Below, one piece after another: positions 15,843-23,345 of a stretch of 42,536 bases of DNA. The notes under the pieces were generated by a model, which was not told the origin of the DNA, ran no database searches, and worked only from the letters and a program-made list of their open reading frames with translations. Source of the DNA: Bifidobacterium vansinderenii (lineage in GTDB: Bacteria > Actinomycetota > Actinomycetes > Actinomycetales > Bifidobacteriaceae); assembly GCF_002234915.1 (NCBI RefSeq), contig NZ_NEWD01000009.1, positions 1 to 42,536 on the forward strand, in the 5' to 3' direction. Position 1 is the first letter of the stretch; each line of letters opens with the position of its first letter. The translations under genes were made by a program, and so were the position numbers.

Positions 15843-16607
15843 TCAGTCCTGCTGCAGGGCCGCTCGCTGCGCCGCCTGAAGCTCCTTGTTGCCCTTCTCG
15901 GCCAAGTCGAGCAGCTCGCCCAGCTCCTTGCGGGTGAAGGGGCGATGCTCGGCGGTGCCCTGAATCTCGATGAACGCGCCAGCGCCGGTCATGGCCACGT
16001 TCATGTCGGTCATGGCGTTGCTGTCCTCCACGTACGGCAGGTCGAGCATCGGCTTGCCGTCGATCACGCCCACGGACACGGCGGACACCTGATCGCGCAG
16101 CACGGTGCGGTTCGCGCGGATCATCTTGTGCTCCTTGGCCCATGCCACGGCGTCGGCGAGCGCCACGTAGGCGCCGGTGATGGATGCGGTGCGGGTGCCG
16201 CCGTCGGCCTGCAGCACGTCGCAGTCGATCTGGATCTGGTTCTCGCCGAGGGCCTTCATGTCGACCACGCCACGCAGGCAGCGGCCGATGAGTCGACTGA
16301 TCTCGTGGGTGCGGCCGCCGATCTTGCCTCGCACGGACTCACGGTCGGTGCGTTCGGTGGTGGCGCGGGGAAGCATGGAGTATTCGGCGGTGACCCAGCC
16401 GAGGCCTGAGTCCTTGCGCCAGCGGGGTACGCCCTGCGTGAACGTGGCGGTGCACATCACGCGCGTGTTACCACATTCGATGAGCACGGAGCCTTCCGGA
16501 ACGTCGGTCCAGTGCCGGGTGATCTTCACCGGGCGCAGTTCGTCCACCGCGCGTCCGTCGGGACGGATCGTCTGGGTGGCGTCAAGCATGTCTTTGATCT
16601 GAACCAT
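15843..16607 (-). CDS. rph: ribonuclease PH
   Basis: Phosphorolytic 3'-5' exoribonuclease that trims tRNA 3' ends, working as a hexamer. The protein is ~254 residues from ATG 16607 ([19 protein letters not shown]), which has GGAGG 6-7 nt upstream; the frame runs 75 codons further without support. Family signatures: the R-x-D-G-R start, [43 protein letters not shown], and [20 protein letters not shown] (phosphate/metal site). All look intact. It is transcribed divergently from the membrane protein at 16749. Confidence 0.96.
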   Translation of the reverse strand: MVQIKDMLDATQTIRPDGRAVDELRPVKITRHWTDVPEGSVLIECGNTRVMCTATFTQGVPRWRKDSGLGWVTAEYSMLPRATTERTDRESVRGKIGGRTHEISRLIGRCLRGVVDMKALGENQIQIDCDVLQADGGTRTASITGAYVALADAVAWAKEHKMIRANRTVLRDQVSAVSVGVIDGKPMLDLPYVEDSNAMTDMNVAMTGAGAFIEIQGTAEHRPFTRKELGELLDLAEKGNKELQAAQRAALQQD

Positions 16608-16628
16608 TGGTAGCCTCCGTAGCCTCCG

Positions 16629-16647
16629 TGCACGAACATTTCGTGCA
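16629..16647. promoter_or_regulatory. palindrome in divergent rph/membrane protein region
   Basis: TGCACGAA-CAT-TTCGTGCA is a perfect 8-bp inverted repeat 22 bp upstream of the rph start. It could be an operator or an mRNA hairpin in the rph leader. Just before it lies a short direct duplication GTAGCCTCCGTAGCCTCCGT that contains the rph ribosome site twice. Confidence 0.35.
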
Positions 16648-16735
16648 TGAAAGACCGTATCGGTCTTCGCCGACATTGCCCGGCCCTGCGCCGGCCCAGT
16701 GCCCGCCCATCGTCGGCCCATCCCGCGTCCGCCCC

Positions 16736-16741
16736 TACACT
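16736..16741 (+). promoter_or_regulatory. -10 box for leaderless Pr6Pr-type gene
   Basis: TACACT ends 7 nt before the ATG at 16749. GGTGGT directly precedes the ATG but is too close to act as a ribosome site. Confidence 0.4.
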
Positions 16742-16748
16742 TGGTGGT

Positions 16749-17384
16749 ATGAGATTTCTGGCTGCGTTGTATCGCTTCGCCATGGCGGCCTGTTGCTTCG
16801 CCGGCACCTATGAGGTGTGGCATCTGCGTCACTATTCCTCGCTGGTGTATTTCACGTTTCAGACCACGCTGCTGCTTGGCGTGGTAATGCTGTGGACGGG
16901 CGCGGCCACGCTGCTCAAGGGCATTCAGCCGCCGGCGTGGCTCAAGGGCTGCCTGACGCTGTATAGCGTGATCGCCGGCCTGGTGGCCCTGTTCGTGCTA
17001 CCGGCGGCGGATCCTGCGATTACGCCGCGCGTGTTCGGCCTGCTGACGGTCACGTGGGCGCATCGCGTGGTGCCGGTGGGCGCGCTGTTGGATTGGCTGC
17101 TGTTCGATCCGCATCGGCGGTTCAAGTGGCCGTATGCGTTGTGGTGGATGGCGTATCTGCCCGTGTACGTGGTGGGTGTGCTGATTCGTGCGGCGATCTG
17201 GCCGCATTCCGGTCCGCTGGCCGACGGCACGCCGTACCCGTACGATTTCCTGAATCTGCCGGTGTTGGGCTGGGCCCGGCTGGGCATCAATATAGTGGAA
17301 TACGGTGGCGTGTTTTTGGCATTGGGACTAATACTGATAGTCATTGACAGGGCGCTGCCGCAGAAGGTGCTGTTCGCGTCCTGA
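16749..17384 (+). CDS. Pr6Pr-type integral membrane protein
   Basis: A 211-residue polytopic protein with about six helices (roughly residues 5-22, 33-53, 64-84, 92-115, 128-150 and 178-203). Sequence features [18 protein letters not shown] and the [15 protein letters not shown] segment fit the actinobacterial/firmicute Pr6Pr family of six-helix membrane proteins, whose function is not known. The [10 protein letters not shown] start is chosen from the leaderless -10 position and the beginning of the first helix; longer frames upstream run into the rph leader. No operon partner is evident: pncB follows after 62 bp with its own ribosome site. Confidence 0.8.
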   Translation: MRFLAALYRFAMAACCFAGTYEVWHLRHYSSLVYFTFQTTLLLGVVMLWTGAATLLKGIQPPAWLKGCLTLYSVIAGLVALFVLPAADPAITPRVFGLLTVTWAHRVVPVGALLDWLLFDPHRRFKWPYALWWMAYLPVYVVGVLIRAAIWPHSGPLADGTPYPYDFLNLPVLGWARLGINIVEYGGVFLALGLILIVIDRALPQKVLFAS

Positions 17385-17446
17385 TTCATCCTGATGTATC
17401 GTGCGTTTCTGACGCACCCGATGATGTTACGAACGAAGAGGTAGTC

Positions 17447-18784
17447 ATGACGAACACTGATTATTCGGCCGCGATGATGACCGACATGTATGAGTACACG
17501 ATGCTCGACGCAGCCATGCTCGACGGCACCGCGGATCGCCGTTGCGTGTTCGAGGTGTTCACCCGTCATCTGCCGACGGGCCGCCGCTACGGCATCGCCG
17601 CCGGCCTGGGCCGCATCATCGACATGCTGAAGGACTTCCGTCCGAGCGAGTCCGATCTGAAGTTCCTGCGCGACCGTCATGTGGTGAGCGAGAAGACGGC
17701 CAAGTGGCTGGAGAACTTCCGTTTCTCGGGTACGATCCGCGCCTACCGCGAGGGCGAGGCGTTCTTCGCGAACTCGCCGATCCTGCAGATCGAGGGCACG
17801 TTCGCCGAGTGCACGCTGCTGGAGACGCTGGTGCTGTCGGTGCTGAACTATGATTCGGCGATCGCCTCGGCCGCGTCGCGTATGACGTCGGCGGCCGGAG
17901 ACCGTCCGTGCATGGACATGGGCGGACGCCGCACGAACGAGAGCGCCGCGGTTGCCGCCGCGCGCGCCGCGATCGTGGGCGGTTTCGCCGGTACCGCGAA
18001 TCTGGCCGCTGCCAAGAAGTACGATCTGGTGTGCATCGGCACCGCCGCGCACGCGTTCACGCTGCTGCACGACGACGAGCGCAGTGCCTTCGTCTCCCAG
18101 GTCAACGCGCTGGGACCGGGCACCACGCTGCTGACCGACACGTACAACATCGAGCAGGCGATCACCACCGCCGTGGAGGTGGCCGGCCCCGAGCTGGGCG
18201 GCATCCGCATCGATTCGGGCGATCTGGCGTCGCTCGCCCAGCAGGCGCGCAAGCAGCTGGATTCGTTGGGCGCCACGAACACGAAGATCACGGTGACGAA
18301 CGATCTTGACGAGTACGCGCTGGCCGCACTGGCCACCGCGCCCGTGGATTCGTACGGCGTGGGCACGATGCTGGTGACCGGTTCGGGCCATCCGACGTGC
18401 GCGATGGTGTACAAGCTGGTGGAGCGTGAGGGTGCCGACGGACAGATGCATCCGGTGGCGAAGAAGTCGTTCGGCAAGAAGACCGACGGCTGGCGCAAGC
18501 GCGCGCTGCGTTCGTACCGCTATGGTCTGGCGCAGGGCGAGCTGGTGGTGTGCGGCCCGCAGGATCGTCTGGCCGACTGGCAGGCGCCCGCCGAGTACGG
18601 CGATACGCGCGATCTGCTGATCACGGCCGTGGATCATGGCGACATCGACGAGTCCCTGGCCAGCAAGGAGGCGCTGCTCGCAGCCCGTGACTACCACCGC
18701 AAGGCGCTCGACGAGCTGCCGGTGACCGCCCTGTCCCTGATGAACGGCGAGCAGGCCATCCCCACCGAAATCATCACCCTCTAA
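17447..18784 (+). CDS. pncB: nicotinate phosphoribosyltransferase
   Basis: First enzyme of the Preiss-Handler NAD salvage route: nicotinate plus PRPP (with ATP hydrolysis) to nicotinate mononucleotide. The 445-residue length fits the actinobacterial type. Visible features are DMYEYTMLDA near the N-terminus, FEVFTRHLPTGRRYGIAAGL, the GGRRTNE segment, VCIGTAAHAFTLLH, and GGIRIDSGDLASLAQQ, the PRPP/phosphate-binding motif of the type II phosphoribosyltransferase fold. The ATG at 17447 has GAAGAGGTAG upstream. Codon use is strongly GC3-biased. A pair of palindromic repeats follows immediately and may end the transcript. Confidence 0.96.
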   Translation: MTNTDYSAAMMTDMYEYTMLDAAMLDGTADRRCVFEVFTRHLPTGRRYGIAAGLGRIIDMLKDFRPSESDLKFLRDRHVVSEKTAKWLENFRFSGTIRAYREGEAFFANSPILQIEGTFAECTLLETLVLSVLNYDSAIASAASRMTSAAGDRPCMDMGGRRTNESAAVAAARAAIVGGFAGTANLAAAKKYDLVCIGTAAHAFTLLHDDERSAFVSQVNALGPGTTLLTDTYNIEQAITTAVEVAGPELGGIRIDSGDLASLAQQARKQLDSLGATNTKITVTNDLDEYALAALATAPVDSYGVGTMLVTGSGHPTCAMVYKLVEREGADGQMHPVAKKSFGKKTDGWRKRALRSYRYGLAQGELVVCGPQDRLADWQAPAEYGDTRDLLITAVDHGDIDESLASKEALLAARDYHRKALDELPVTALSLMNGEQAIPTEIITL

Positions 18785-18796
18785 GCTCCGGCTTTT

Positions 18797-19012
18797 GGTT
18801 CCCCTTCCAAGGAAGGGGAACCTCCGATATGCAGTATCGTCCTGCAGACGATGCTGTTCATGCGGCTGCGCCGCGTCACCTCATCCGTCGGCTGCGCCTC
18901 CACCTTCCCCTCAAGGGGAAGGGAACCCATGACCGGGAAGCATGATTTGTCGTACCCGGCTTCCCCTTGAGGGGAAGCTGTCAGCCGACAGGCTGACTGA
19001 TGAGGTGACGCG
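18797..19012. repeat. cluster of three palindromic repeats between pncB and DUF3039 gene
   Basis: GTTCCCCTTCCAAGGAAGGGGAAC-type palindrome at 18797-18821; an inverted copy at about 18870-18925 (CACCTCATCCG then CTTCCCCTCAAGGGGAAG); and a direct copy at 18957-19012 (CTTCCCCTTGAGGGGAAG, CTGTCAGCCGACAGGCTGAC, TGATGAGGTG). They account for most of the 306-bp gap; I see no gene in it. The first palindrome could serve as the pncB terminator. Confidence 0.7.
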
Positions 19013-19091
19013 GCACAGTCGCAAAACACAGCCGGCCGCAGGCCGACCGCCCTCAACATCAGTCCGACAGCCCGATCGAATCAGTCCGCCC

Positions 19092-19412
19092 CTACTTCAT
19101 CTCGTCGTAGATGCGCTTGCAGTCGGGGCACACCGGGTAGTCGGAGGGGTTGTGCTTGGGAACCCACACCTTGCCGCACAGCGCCACCACCGGGCGTCCG
19201 GTGAGCCTCGACTCGGCCATGCGCTCCTTTGATACGTAGTGTGCGAATCGATCGGCGTCGCCGTCGTCGGTGCGCTGGTTTTCGGTCTTGGTTTCAGGGC
19301 GTTCCAGTACGGCGGTGCCACTGCCCGTGTCGGGGGTGGACAGAGGGGAAACCGCGTCGTCGAGCAGGATCGACTCGGTCATCGCGTTCGGTTCGGTCAT
19401 CGCATGCATCAT
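19092..19412 (-). CDS. DUF3039 domain protein
   Basis: A 106-residue actinobacterial protein of unknown function. The N-terminal ~45 residues are variable and Thr/Ser/Glu-rich; the conserved DUF3039 core is residues ~50-106, with RFAHYVSKERMAESRLTG, VVALCGKVWVP and YPVCPDCKRIYDEM. The C..(about 14)..CPDC arrangement suggests a zinc site, as in small zinc-ribbon proteins. Start ATG 19412 has AAAGGGAC 4-5 nt upstream; an ATG one codon later and another at residue 5 are alternatives. It is transcribed divergently from coaD. Confidence 0.85.
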   Translation of the reverse strand: MMHAMTEPNAMTESILLDDAVSPLSTPDTGSGTAVLERPETKTENQRTDDGDADRFAHYVSKERMAESRLTGRPVVALCGKVWVPKHNPSDYPVCPDCKRIYDEMK

Positions 19413-19496
19413 GTCAGTCCCTTTCTCACATCGTCGTTGTCGCCATTCATCTTATTACGTTGCGTGTTCCATGATTTCGTAGCGTTTCCACCGCGT

Positions 19497-19529
19497 CATG
19501 GCGTTGCCATGGCGTTGTCATGGCGTTTC
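19497..19529. repeat. three tandem 11-bp repeats upstream of coaD
   Basis: CATGGCGTTGC, CATGGCGTTGT and CATGGCGTTTC follow one another without gaps, ending 12 bp before the coaD -10 box, so they cover its -35 region. Confidence 0.6.
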
Positions 19530-19541
19530 CACCGTGCGCGG

Positions 19542-19547
19542 TAGTCT
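19542..19547 (+). promoter_or_regulatory. -10 box for leaderless coaD mRNA
   Basis: TAGTCT ends 7 nt before the coaD ATG at 19555, with no Shine-Dalgarno sequence between them. Confidence 0.5.
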
Positions 19548-19554
19548 GGAATTC

Positions 19555-20046
19555 ATGACGATAGCTGTATGCCCCGGATCCTTTGATCCGGTCACTTCCG
19601 GCCACATCGATGTGATCGAGCGATGTGCGCTTCTGTTCGATCAGGTTCATGTCGTCGTGGCCGTGAACGCCGCGAAGAGGCCGATGTTCACCGAAGACGA
19701 ACGGGTGAGCATGATCCGCGCCGCACTGAGCGAGGACGGCTACCCGAATATCGTGGTGAGCAGCACCGACGGACTGATCACCGACTACTGCGCCAAGGTT
19801 GGCGCCAAGGTGATCGTCAAGGGCCTGCGTCAGAACGGCGATTACGAGGCCGAGCTGGGCATGGCGCTGGTGAACAAGCAGCTGGGCGGTGTGGAGACGA
19901 TGTTCCTGCCGGCGAACCCGTTGAAGGAACATATCTCCAGCTCTATTGTGAAGGACGTGGCCCGCCACGGCGGCGACGTGTCGGAGCTGGTGCCGCGCAG
20001 CGTGGCTCCGCGGCTCATCGAGGTGCTGAACAACGGAAAGAGATGA
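19555..20046 (+). CDS. coaD: phosphopantetheine adenylyltransferase
   Basis: Adds AMP from ATP to 4'-phosphopantetheine, the penultimate step of coenzyme A synthesis. The 163-residue length is exactly that of the family. N-terminal [18 protein letters not shown] carries the T/H-x-G-H nucleotide-binding motif (SGHI), [16 protein letters not shown] is the substrate loop, and [16 protein letters not shown] is the ATP-binding ISSTxVR-like segment. The start at 19555 gives the expected [12 protein letters not shown] beginning; a longer frame to 19498 only covers the tandem repeats. Its stop overlaps an ATG of the next gene (ATGA), so the two are probably co-translated. Confidence 0.96.
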   Translation: MTIAVCPGSFDPVTSGHIDVIERCALLFDQVHVVVAVNAAKRPMFTEDERVSMIRAALSEDGYPNIVVSSTDGLITDYCAKVGAKVIVKGLRQNGDYEAELGMALVNKQLGGVETMFLPANPLKEHISSSIVKDVARHGGDVSELVPRSVAPRLIEVLNNGKR

Positions 20047-20048
20047 CC

Positions 20049-21266
20049 ATGAGCGACAATGACGATTTCGACGACACCGGTGAATCCGAGGTGGCCAATC
20101 GCGTAGAGTCGGACACCTCGACGCGTTCCACGGGTCGGCATCCCACCGGCCAGCCCTCCATCTGGTCAAGGGCGTCGGTGGCGCATCAGCCGGTTCGCCA
20201 GACCGCCGCGGCACAGACGGTTGAGCCGGCGGCACCGGTTGAGCAGCCGGAACAGCCTGTGCAGACCACGCAGCCGCAATCACAGCCCACGGCCGATCTG
20301 GGAGCGGACGCCGACGCCACCGTGATCGACGACTCCACGCAGATGGCGGCGAGTCCGCTGCCCAGTTATACGGAAAGCTACGCCAGCGCCGGATACACGC
20401 CGTACGAGCAGACCTCCTACGATCAGCAGCAGTACGATTCGCAGTCCTATGATCCTCAGTACGACCAGCAGACGTCGTACGCCCAGCCGACCTATGGTCA
20501 GGGTTACGAACAGGGCTACGCCCAGGATTCCTATGCGTCCCAGACGTCATCGGCGTCCGATGCCTCGTACGCGAACGCCTCGTACTCGGACAACGCATAT
20601 GCCGACGCCGCTGCGTCCGACGGCACCACCGACTCCCCCGCCGCCGACGAGGTTCCGCTGCCCAAGGACTATCAGTCCATGCTCATGGACGACGATGACG
20701 AAGAAGAGTTCAACAGCACCAAGGACCAGTTCACCACGGTGTACGATCTGCTTGATCAGATCGAATCGCTGGTCGAGGAGTCCAAGACCACGTTCTTCTC
20801 GTCTCAGGTGCGCGTGGATCGCGACGAACTGGTATCGCTGCTGCGCGAGCTCAAGGCCAAGCTGCCGGTGCAGCTCGAACGCGCGTCGGCACTGATGCGC
20901 GAGTCCGAGCGTCGTCTGGAGAACGCACAGTCACAGGCCAGCGCCATCGTGGCGGCCGCCCAGAGTCGTTCCAGCAGCATCATCCGTGATGCGAACGAAC
21001 GCGCGCAGTTCCTCACGAGTCAGGAGAACGTGACGGCGATGGCCACCGAGAAGGCCCATACCATCCTCAACACCGCCCAGGCCAAGGCCGACAAGCTGGT
21101 GCGCGGCGCGGACAACTACTCCACCGCGGTGCTTACCGAGCTGAGCGAACAGCTGGCCAAGGCGTCGCACGGCGTGCAGAGCGGTCTTGACGTACTGGCC
21201 GAACGTCAGCGTGAGGCGGCTCAGGATCTCGACCATCTCACCGACGACGACTATCCGCATGCCTAA
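20049..21266 (+). CDS. SepIVA-like DivIVA-family coiled-coil protein
   Basis: A 405-residue protein, probably a peripheral cytoplasmic factor guiding septal or polar envelope growth. Residues ~1-215 are low complexity: Thr/Ser/Pro/Gln first, then a tract rich in Tyr and Gln (YDQQQYDSQSYDPQYDQQTS-like units). From ~220, after an acidic MDDDDEEE stretch, the conserved part begins (TVYDLLDQIESLVEESKTT), followed by a long coiled coil with Ala/Gln-rich heptads to ~395. The order here, this protein then YceD then rnc, matches the mycobacterial sepIVA neighbourhood, on which the name rests. I favour ATG 20049 because GGAAAG lies at the right distance; ATG 20043 overlaps the coaD stop and is too close to it. 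Confidence 0.8.
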   Translation: MSDNDDFDDTGESEVANRVESDTSTRSTGRHPTGQPSIWSRASVAHQPVRQTAAAQTVEPAAPVEQPEQPVQTTQPQSQPTADLGADADATVIDDSTQMAASPLPSYTESYASAGYTPYEQTSYDQQQYDSQSYDPQYDQQTSYAQPTYGQGYEQGYAQDSYASQTSSASDASYANASYSDNAYADAAASDGTTDSPAADEVPLPKDYQSMLMDDDDEEEFNSTKDQFTTVYDLLDQIESLVEESKTTFFSSQVRVDRDELVSLLRELKAKLPVQLERASALMRESERRLENAQSQASAIVAAAQSRSSSIIRDANERAQFLTSQENVTAMATEKAHTILNTAQAKADKLVRGADNYSTAVLTELSEQLAKASHGVQSGLDVLAERQREAAQDLDHLTDDDYPHA

Positions 21267-21298
21267 CGGAAATCGACAATCCAACGAAACGAGACATC

Positions 21299-21901
21299 AT
21301 GACGAATGACAAGCATCCCGAAACTTCCCCGTGGGCGATTCCGGTGGCGCAGATCTCCAGCCGTCCCGGCCAGAGCAAGGAGGTCGATCAGGACTTCCCT
21401 GCCCCCAGTGGCATCGGCGACGAGGTGATCAGTATCGCCGAGGGCGCGCCAGTGCACGTCAGCGGTTCCATCGATTCGATCATCGACGGCCTGATTCTCA
21501 ACGCGTCCGTGACCGCTCCGGTCACCGGCGAGTGCTCCCGCTGCCTCAAGTCGCTTGACGGCGACCGCACGCTGCAGGTGACCGCGTTCTTCCCGTACGC
21601 CCCCGACCATGATTCCCGCCGCAACGACGAGGAGGTGGACATCATCGCCGGCGAGGAGGAGTCGGAGGACACCTATCCGCTGGCCGGCAACAACACGGTG
21701 ATGGATCTGGAGGCGCTGCTGCGCGACAATCTGGTGGAGTCCCTACCCGTGCAGCCACTGTGCCGCCCGGATTGCCTCGGCCTGTGCCCGCAGTGCGGCG
21801 CGGATCTCAACGAGGATCCCGACCATCACCACGAGACGCACGACCTGCGCTGGTCCGCCCTCGAGGACCTCAAGGCCCAACTCGAGCAGAACGAGCAGTA
21901 G
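21299..21901 (+). CDS. YceD family (DUF177) protein
   Basis: A 200-residue cytoplasmic protein. The family is regularly encoded just before rpmF and is implicated in 23S rRNA synthesis or processing; the exact role is unknown. Two metal-site-like cysteine groups are visible: CSRCLKSLDG near residue 80 and CRPDCLGLCPQCGADLNED near 160, as in other actinobacterial members. An acidic loop (NDEEVDIIAGEEESED) lies between. The ATG at 21299 has only a weak GAGA upstream, so translation may depend on coupling to the upstream gene, 32 bp away. Confidence 0.88.
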   Translation: MTNDKHPETSPWAIPVAQISSRPGQSKEVDQDFPAPSGIGDEVISIAEGAPVHVSGSIDSIIDGLILNASVTAPVTGECSRCLKSLDGDRTLQVTAFFPYAPDHDSRRNDEEVDIIAGEEESEDTYPLAGNNTVMDLEALLRDNLVESLPVQPLCRPDCLGLCPQCGADLNEDPDHHHETHDLRWSALEDLKAQLEQNEQ

Positions 21902-21908
21902 CCCCTTG

Positions 21909-21962
21909 GTCTCACCTTCCCCTCGAGGGGAAGGTGGCACGCGAAGCGTGACGGATGAGGTG
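21909..21962. repeat. palindromic intergenic repeat
   Basis: ACCTTCCCCTCGAGGGGAAGGT followed by GGCACGCGAAGCGTGACGG and ATGAGGTG: the best-preserved copy of the family in the window, placed between yceD and the rpmF promoter. Confidence 0.75.
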
Positions 21963-22002
21963 CTCACCCAACAGGCACACATCACCCTGTGATTCCCGCA
22001 AG

Positions 22003-22031
22003 ATGACAAAATCCACGAAGTGCGCTAGAAT
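22003..22031 (+). promoter_or_regulatory. rpmF promoter
   Basis: ATGACA (22003-22008), a 17-bp spacer and TAGAAT (22026-22031) give a near-consensus promoter ~50 nt upstream of rpmF, so L32 can be made independently of the coaD-sepIVA-yceD transcript. Confidence 0.7.
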
Positions 22032-22083
22032 ACCGAAGGCTTAAGCTCAATAACTAGTTATACATCGAAATAGAGGATCCGAA

Positions 22084-22278
22084 ATGGCACTGCCTAAGTA
22101 CAAGACGTCGCGCGCCAACACGCATTCGCGCCGCGCCAACTGGAAGACTTCCGCCGCTCAGACCGTGGCCTGCCCGAACTGTGGCGAGCCCGCTCTGCCG
22201 CACATGGCCTGCCCGAGCTGCGGCCAGTTCCGCGGCCGCGTCTACCGCGACGCCATCAAGTCCGCTTTCAGCAAGTGA
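22084..22278 (+). CDS. rpmF: 50S ribosomal protein L32
   Basis: A 64-residue ribosomal protein. It begins [20 protein letters not shown], the typical basic N-terminus, and carries an intact zinc ribbon (CPNCG ... CPSCG, about residues 36-39 and 49-52), so this is the zinc-binding (C+) form rather than the zinc-free paralogue used under zinc starvation. GAGGAT 5 nt before the ATG is the ribosome site. A strong terminator follows. Confidence 0.97.
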   Translation: MALPKYKTSRANTHSRRANWKTSAAQTVACPNCGEPALPHMACPSCGQFRGRVYRDAIKSAFSK

Positions 22279-22316
22279 GCTGAACCGGCTTCGTAGCGTC
22301 TAACGCAACAAGCGAT

Positions 22317-22353
22317 AAAGGACCCTGCCATCGACGGGTGGCAGGGTCCTTTT
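22317..22353 (+). terminator. rpmF terminator
   Basis: AAAGGACCCTGCCA pairs with TGGCAGGGTCCTTT around an 8-nt loop, ending in TTTTG, ~40 nt after the rpmF stop. Confidence 0.9.
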
Positions 22354-22398
22354 GCATTTCCTCGGCAATTCCACCCCGCGACTAAGCTGGGATGCATT

Positions 22399-23112
22399 AT
22401 GTCTGAGAATCACAATCCCGAAAACGACGCCTCCGCCCGCCTGCTCAAGGCGCTGGGCGCCGAGATCAGCCCCGAGCTGCTGGTCCACGCACTCACCCAC
22501 CGTTCCTTCGCACACGAGCATGAAGGCATGCCCAACAACGAACGTCTGGAGTTCCTCGGCGACGCCGTGCTGGAACTGGTCACCACCGAGACCCTGTTCT
22601 CCAAGCACCCCGACTTCTCCGAAGGCCAGATGGCCAAGATGCGCGCCAAGGCGGTGTCGGAGGAGTCGCTTTCCGCAATCGCCCGCACCAAGCTCAATCT
22701 GGGCCAGTACATTCTGCTCGGCCGCGGCGAGGCCGATTCCGGCGGCGCCGACAAGGACTCGATCCTGTGCGACACCGTCGAATCGCTGATCGGCGCCGTG
22801 TTCGTGGAGCACGGCATCGAAGGAGCCCGCCCTGTGGTCCACGGCCTGATCGACGAGACGCTCGCCGAGGTGACGCAGGAGGGCCCGGCGCTCGACTGGA
22901 AGACGTCGCTCACCGTGAAGGCACACAAGAAGGGTCTGGGCGAACCGCAGTACCGTATGGAGGTCGGCGGCCCCGAATTCCGTCCGGAGTTCACCGCCCA
23001 CGTGATCCTTCCCGACGGCAGCGAGATCGCCGTGGCCACTGGATCGTCCAAGCGCAAGGCCCAGCTCGCCGCGGCGGAGATCGCCTGGCACGAGCTCGAC
23101 CATCGTCACTGA
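22399..23112 (+). CDS. rnc: ribonuclease III
   Basis: Double-strand-specific endoribonuclease that processes rRNA precursors and regulates mRNAs. The 237-residue protein has the N-terminal catalytic domain with the signature NERLEFLGDAVLEL (catalytic Glu and Asp), a second acidic site in CDTVESLIGAVFVEHG, and a C-terminal double-stranded RNA-binding domain from about residue 160 (DWKTSLTVKAHKKGLGEPQY ... GSSKRKAQLAAAEIAW). It lies 46 bp after the rpmF terminator; a TAAGCT box 10 nt before the ATG could give a very short leader. Synteny with yceD and rpmF is conserved across actinobacteria. Confidence 0.97.
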   Translation: MSENHNPENDASARLLKALGAEISPELLVHALTHRSFAHEHEGMPNNERLEFLGDAVLELVTTETLFSKHPDFSEGQMAKMRAKAVSEESLSAIARTKLNLGQYILLGRGEADSGGADKDSILCDTVESLIGAVFVEHGIEGARPVVHGLIDETLAEVTQEGPALDWKTSLTVKAHKKGLGEPQYRMEVGGPEFRPEFTAHVILPDGSEIAVATGSSKRKAQLAAAEIAWHELDHRH

Positions 23113-23345
23113 TCGAATCCACACAAACCCAATCGCGCGGCCCCGCCCATCGTTTTGGCGATACGGTCTCGGCCGCACTACACTGGCCTCAAACGACACC
23201 TCGCGTCACGAACGCCCGGTGACCGTTCCCACCCGTCCGCACTTCGGGCACCCCACCATACGGACCGGTGCGGGACGTTTACTCTGTTTCAGTTATACGA
23301 ATCGAAGCATGCCGGTTGCGGGCATGCAAGGATTGAGAGGAAGAC

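Noticed and set aside
23113-23345. Leader peptide attenuator upstream of ilvB
   Set aside because: A GTG-started frame exists, but it is not enriched in Leu, Ile or Val codons and no terminator/antiterminator pair is clear.
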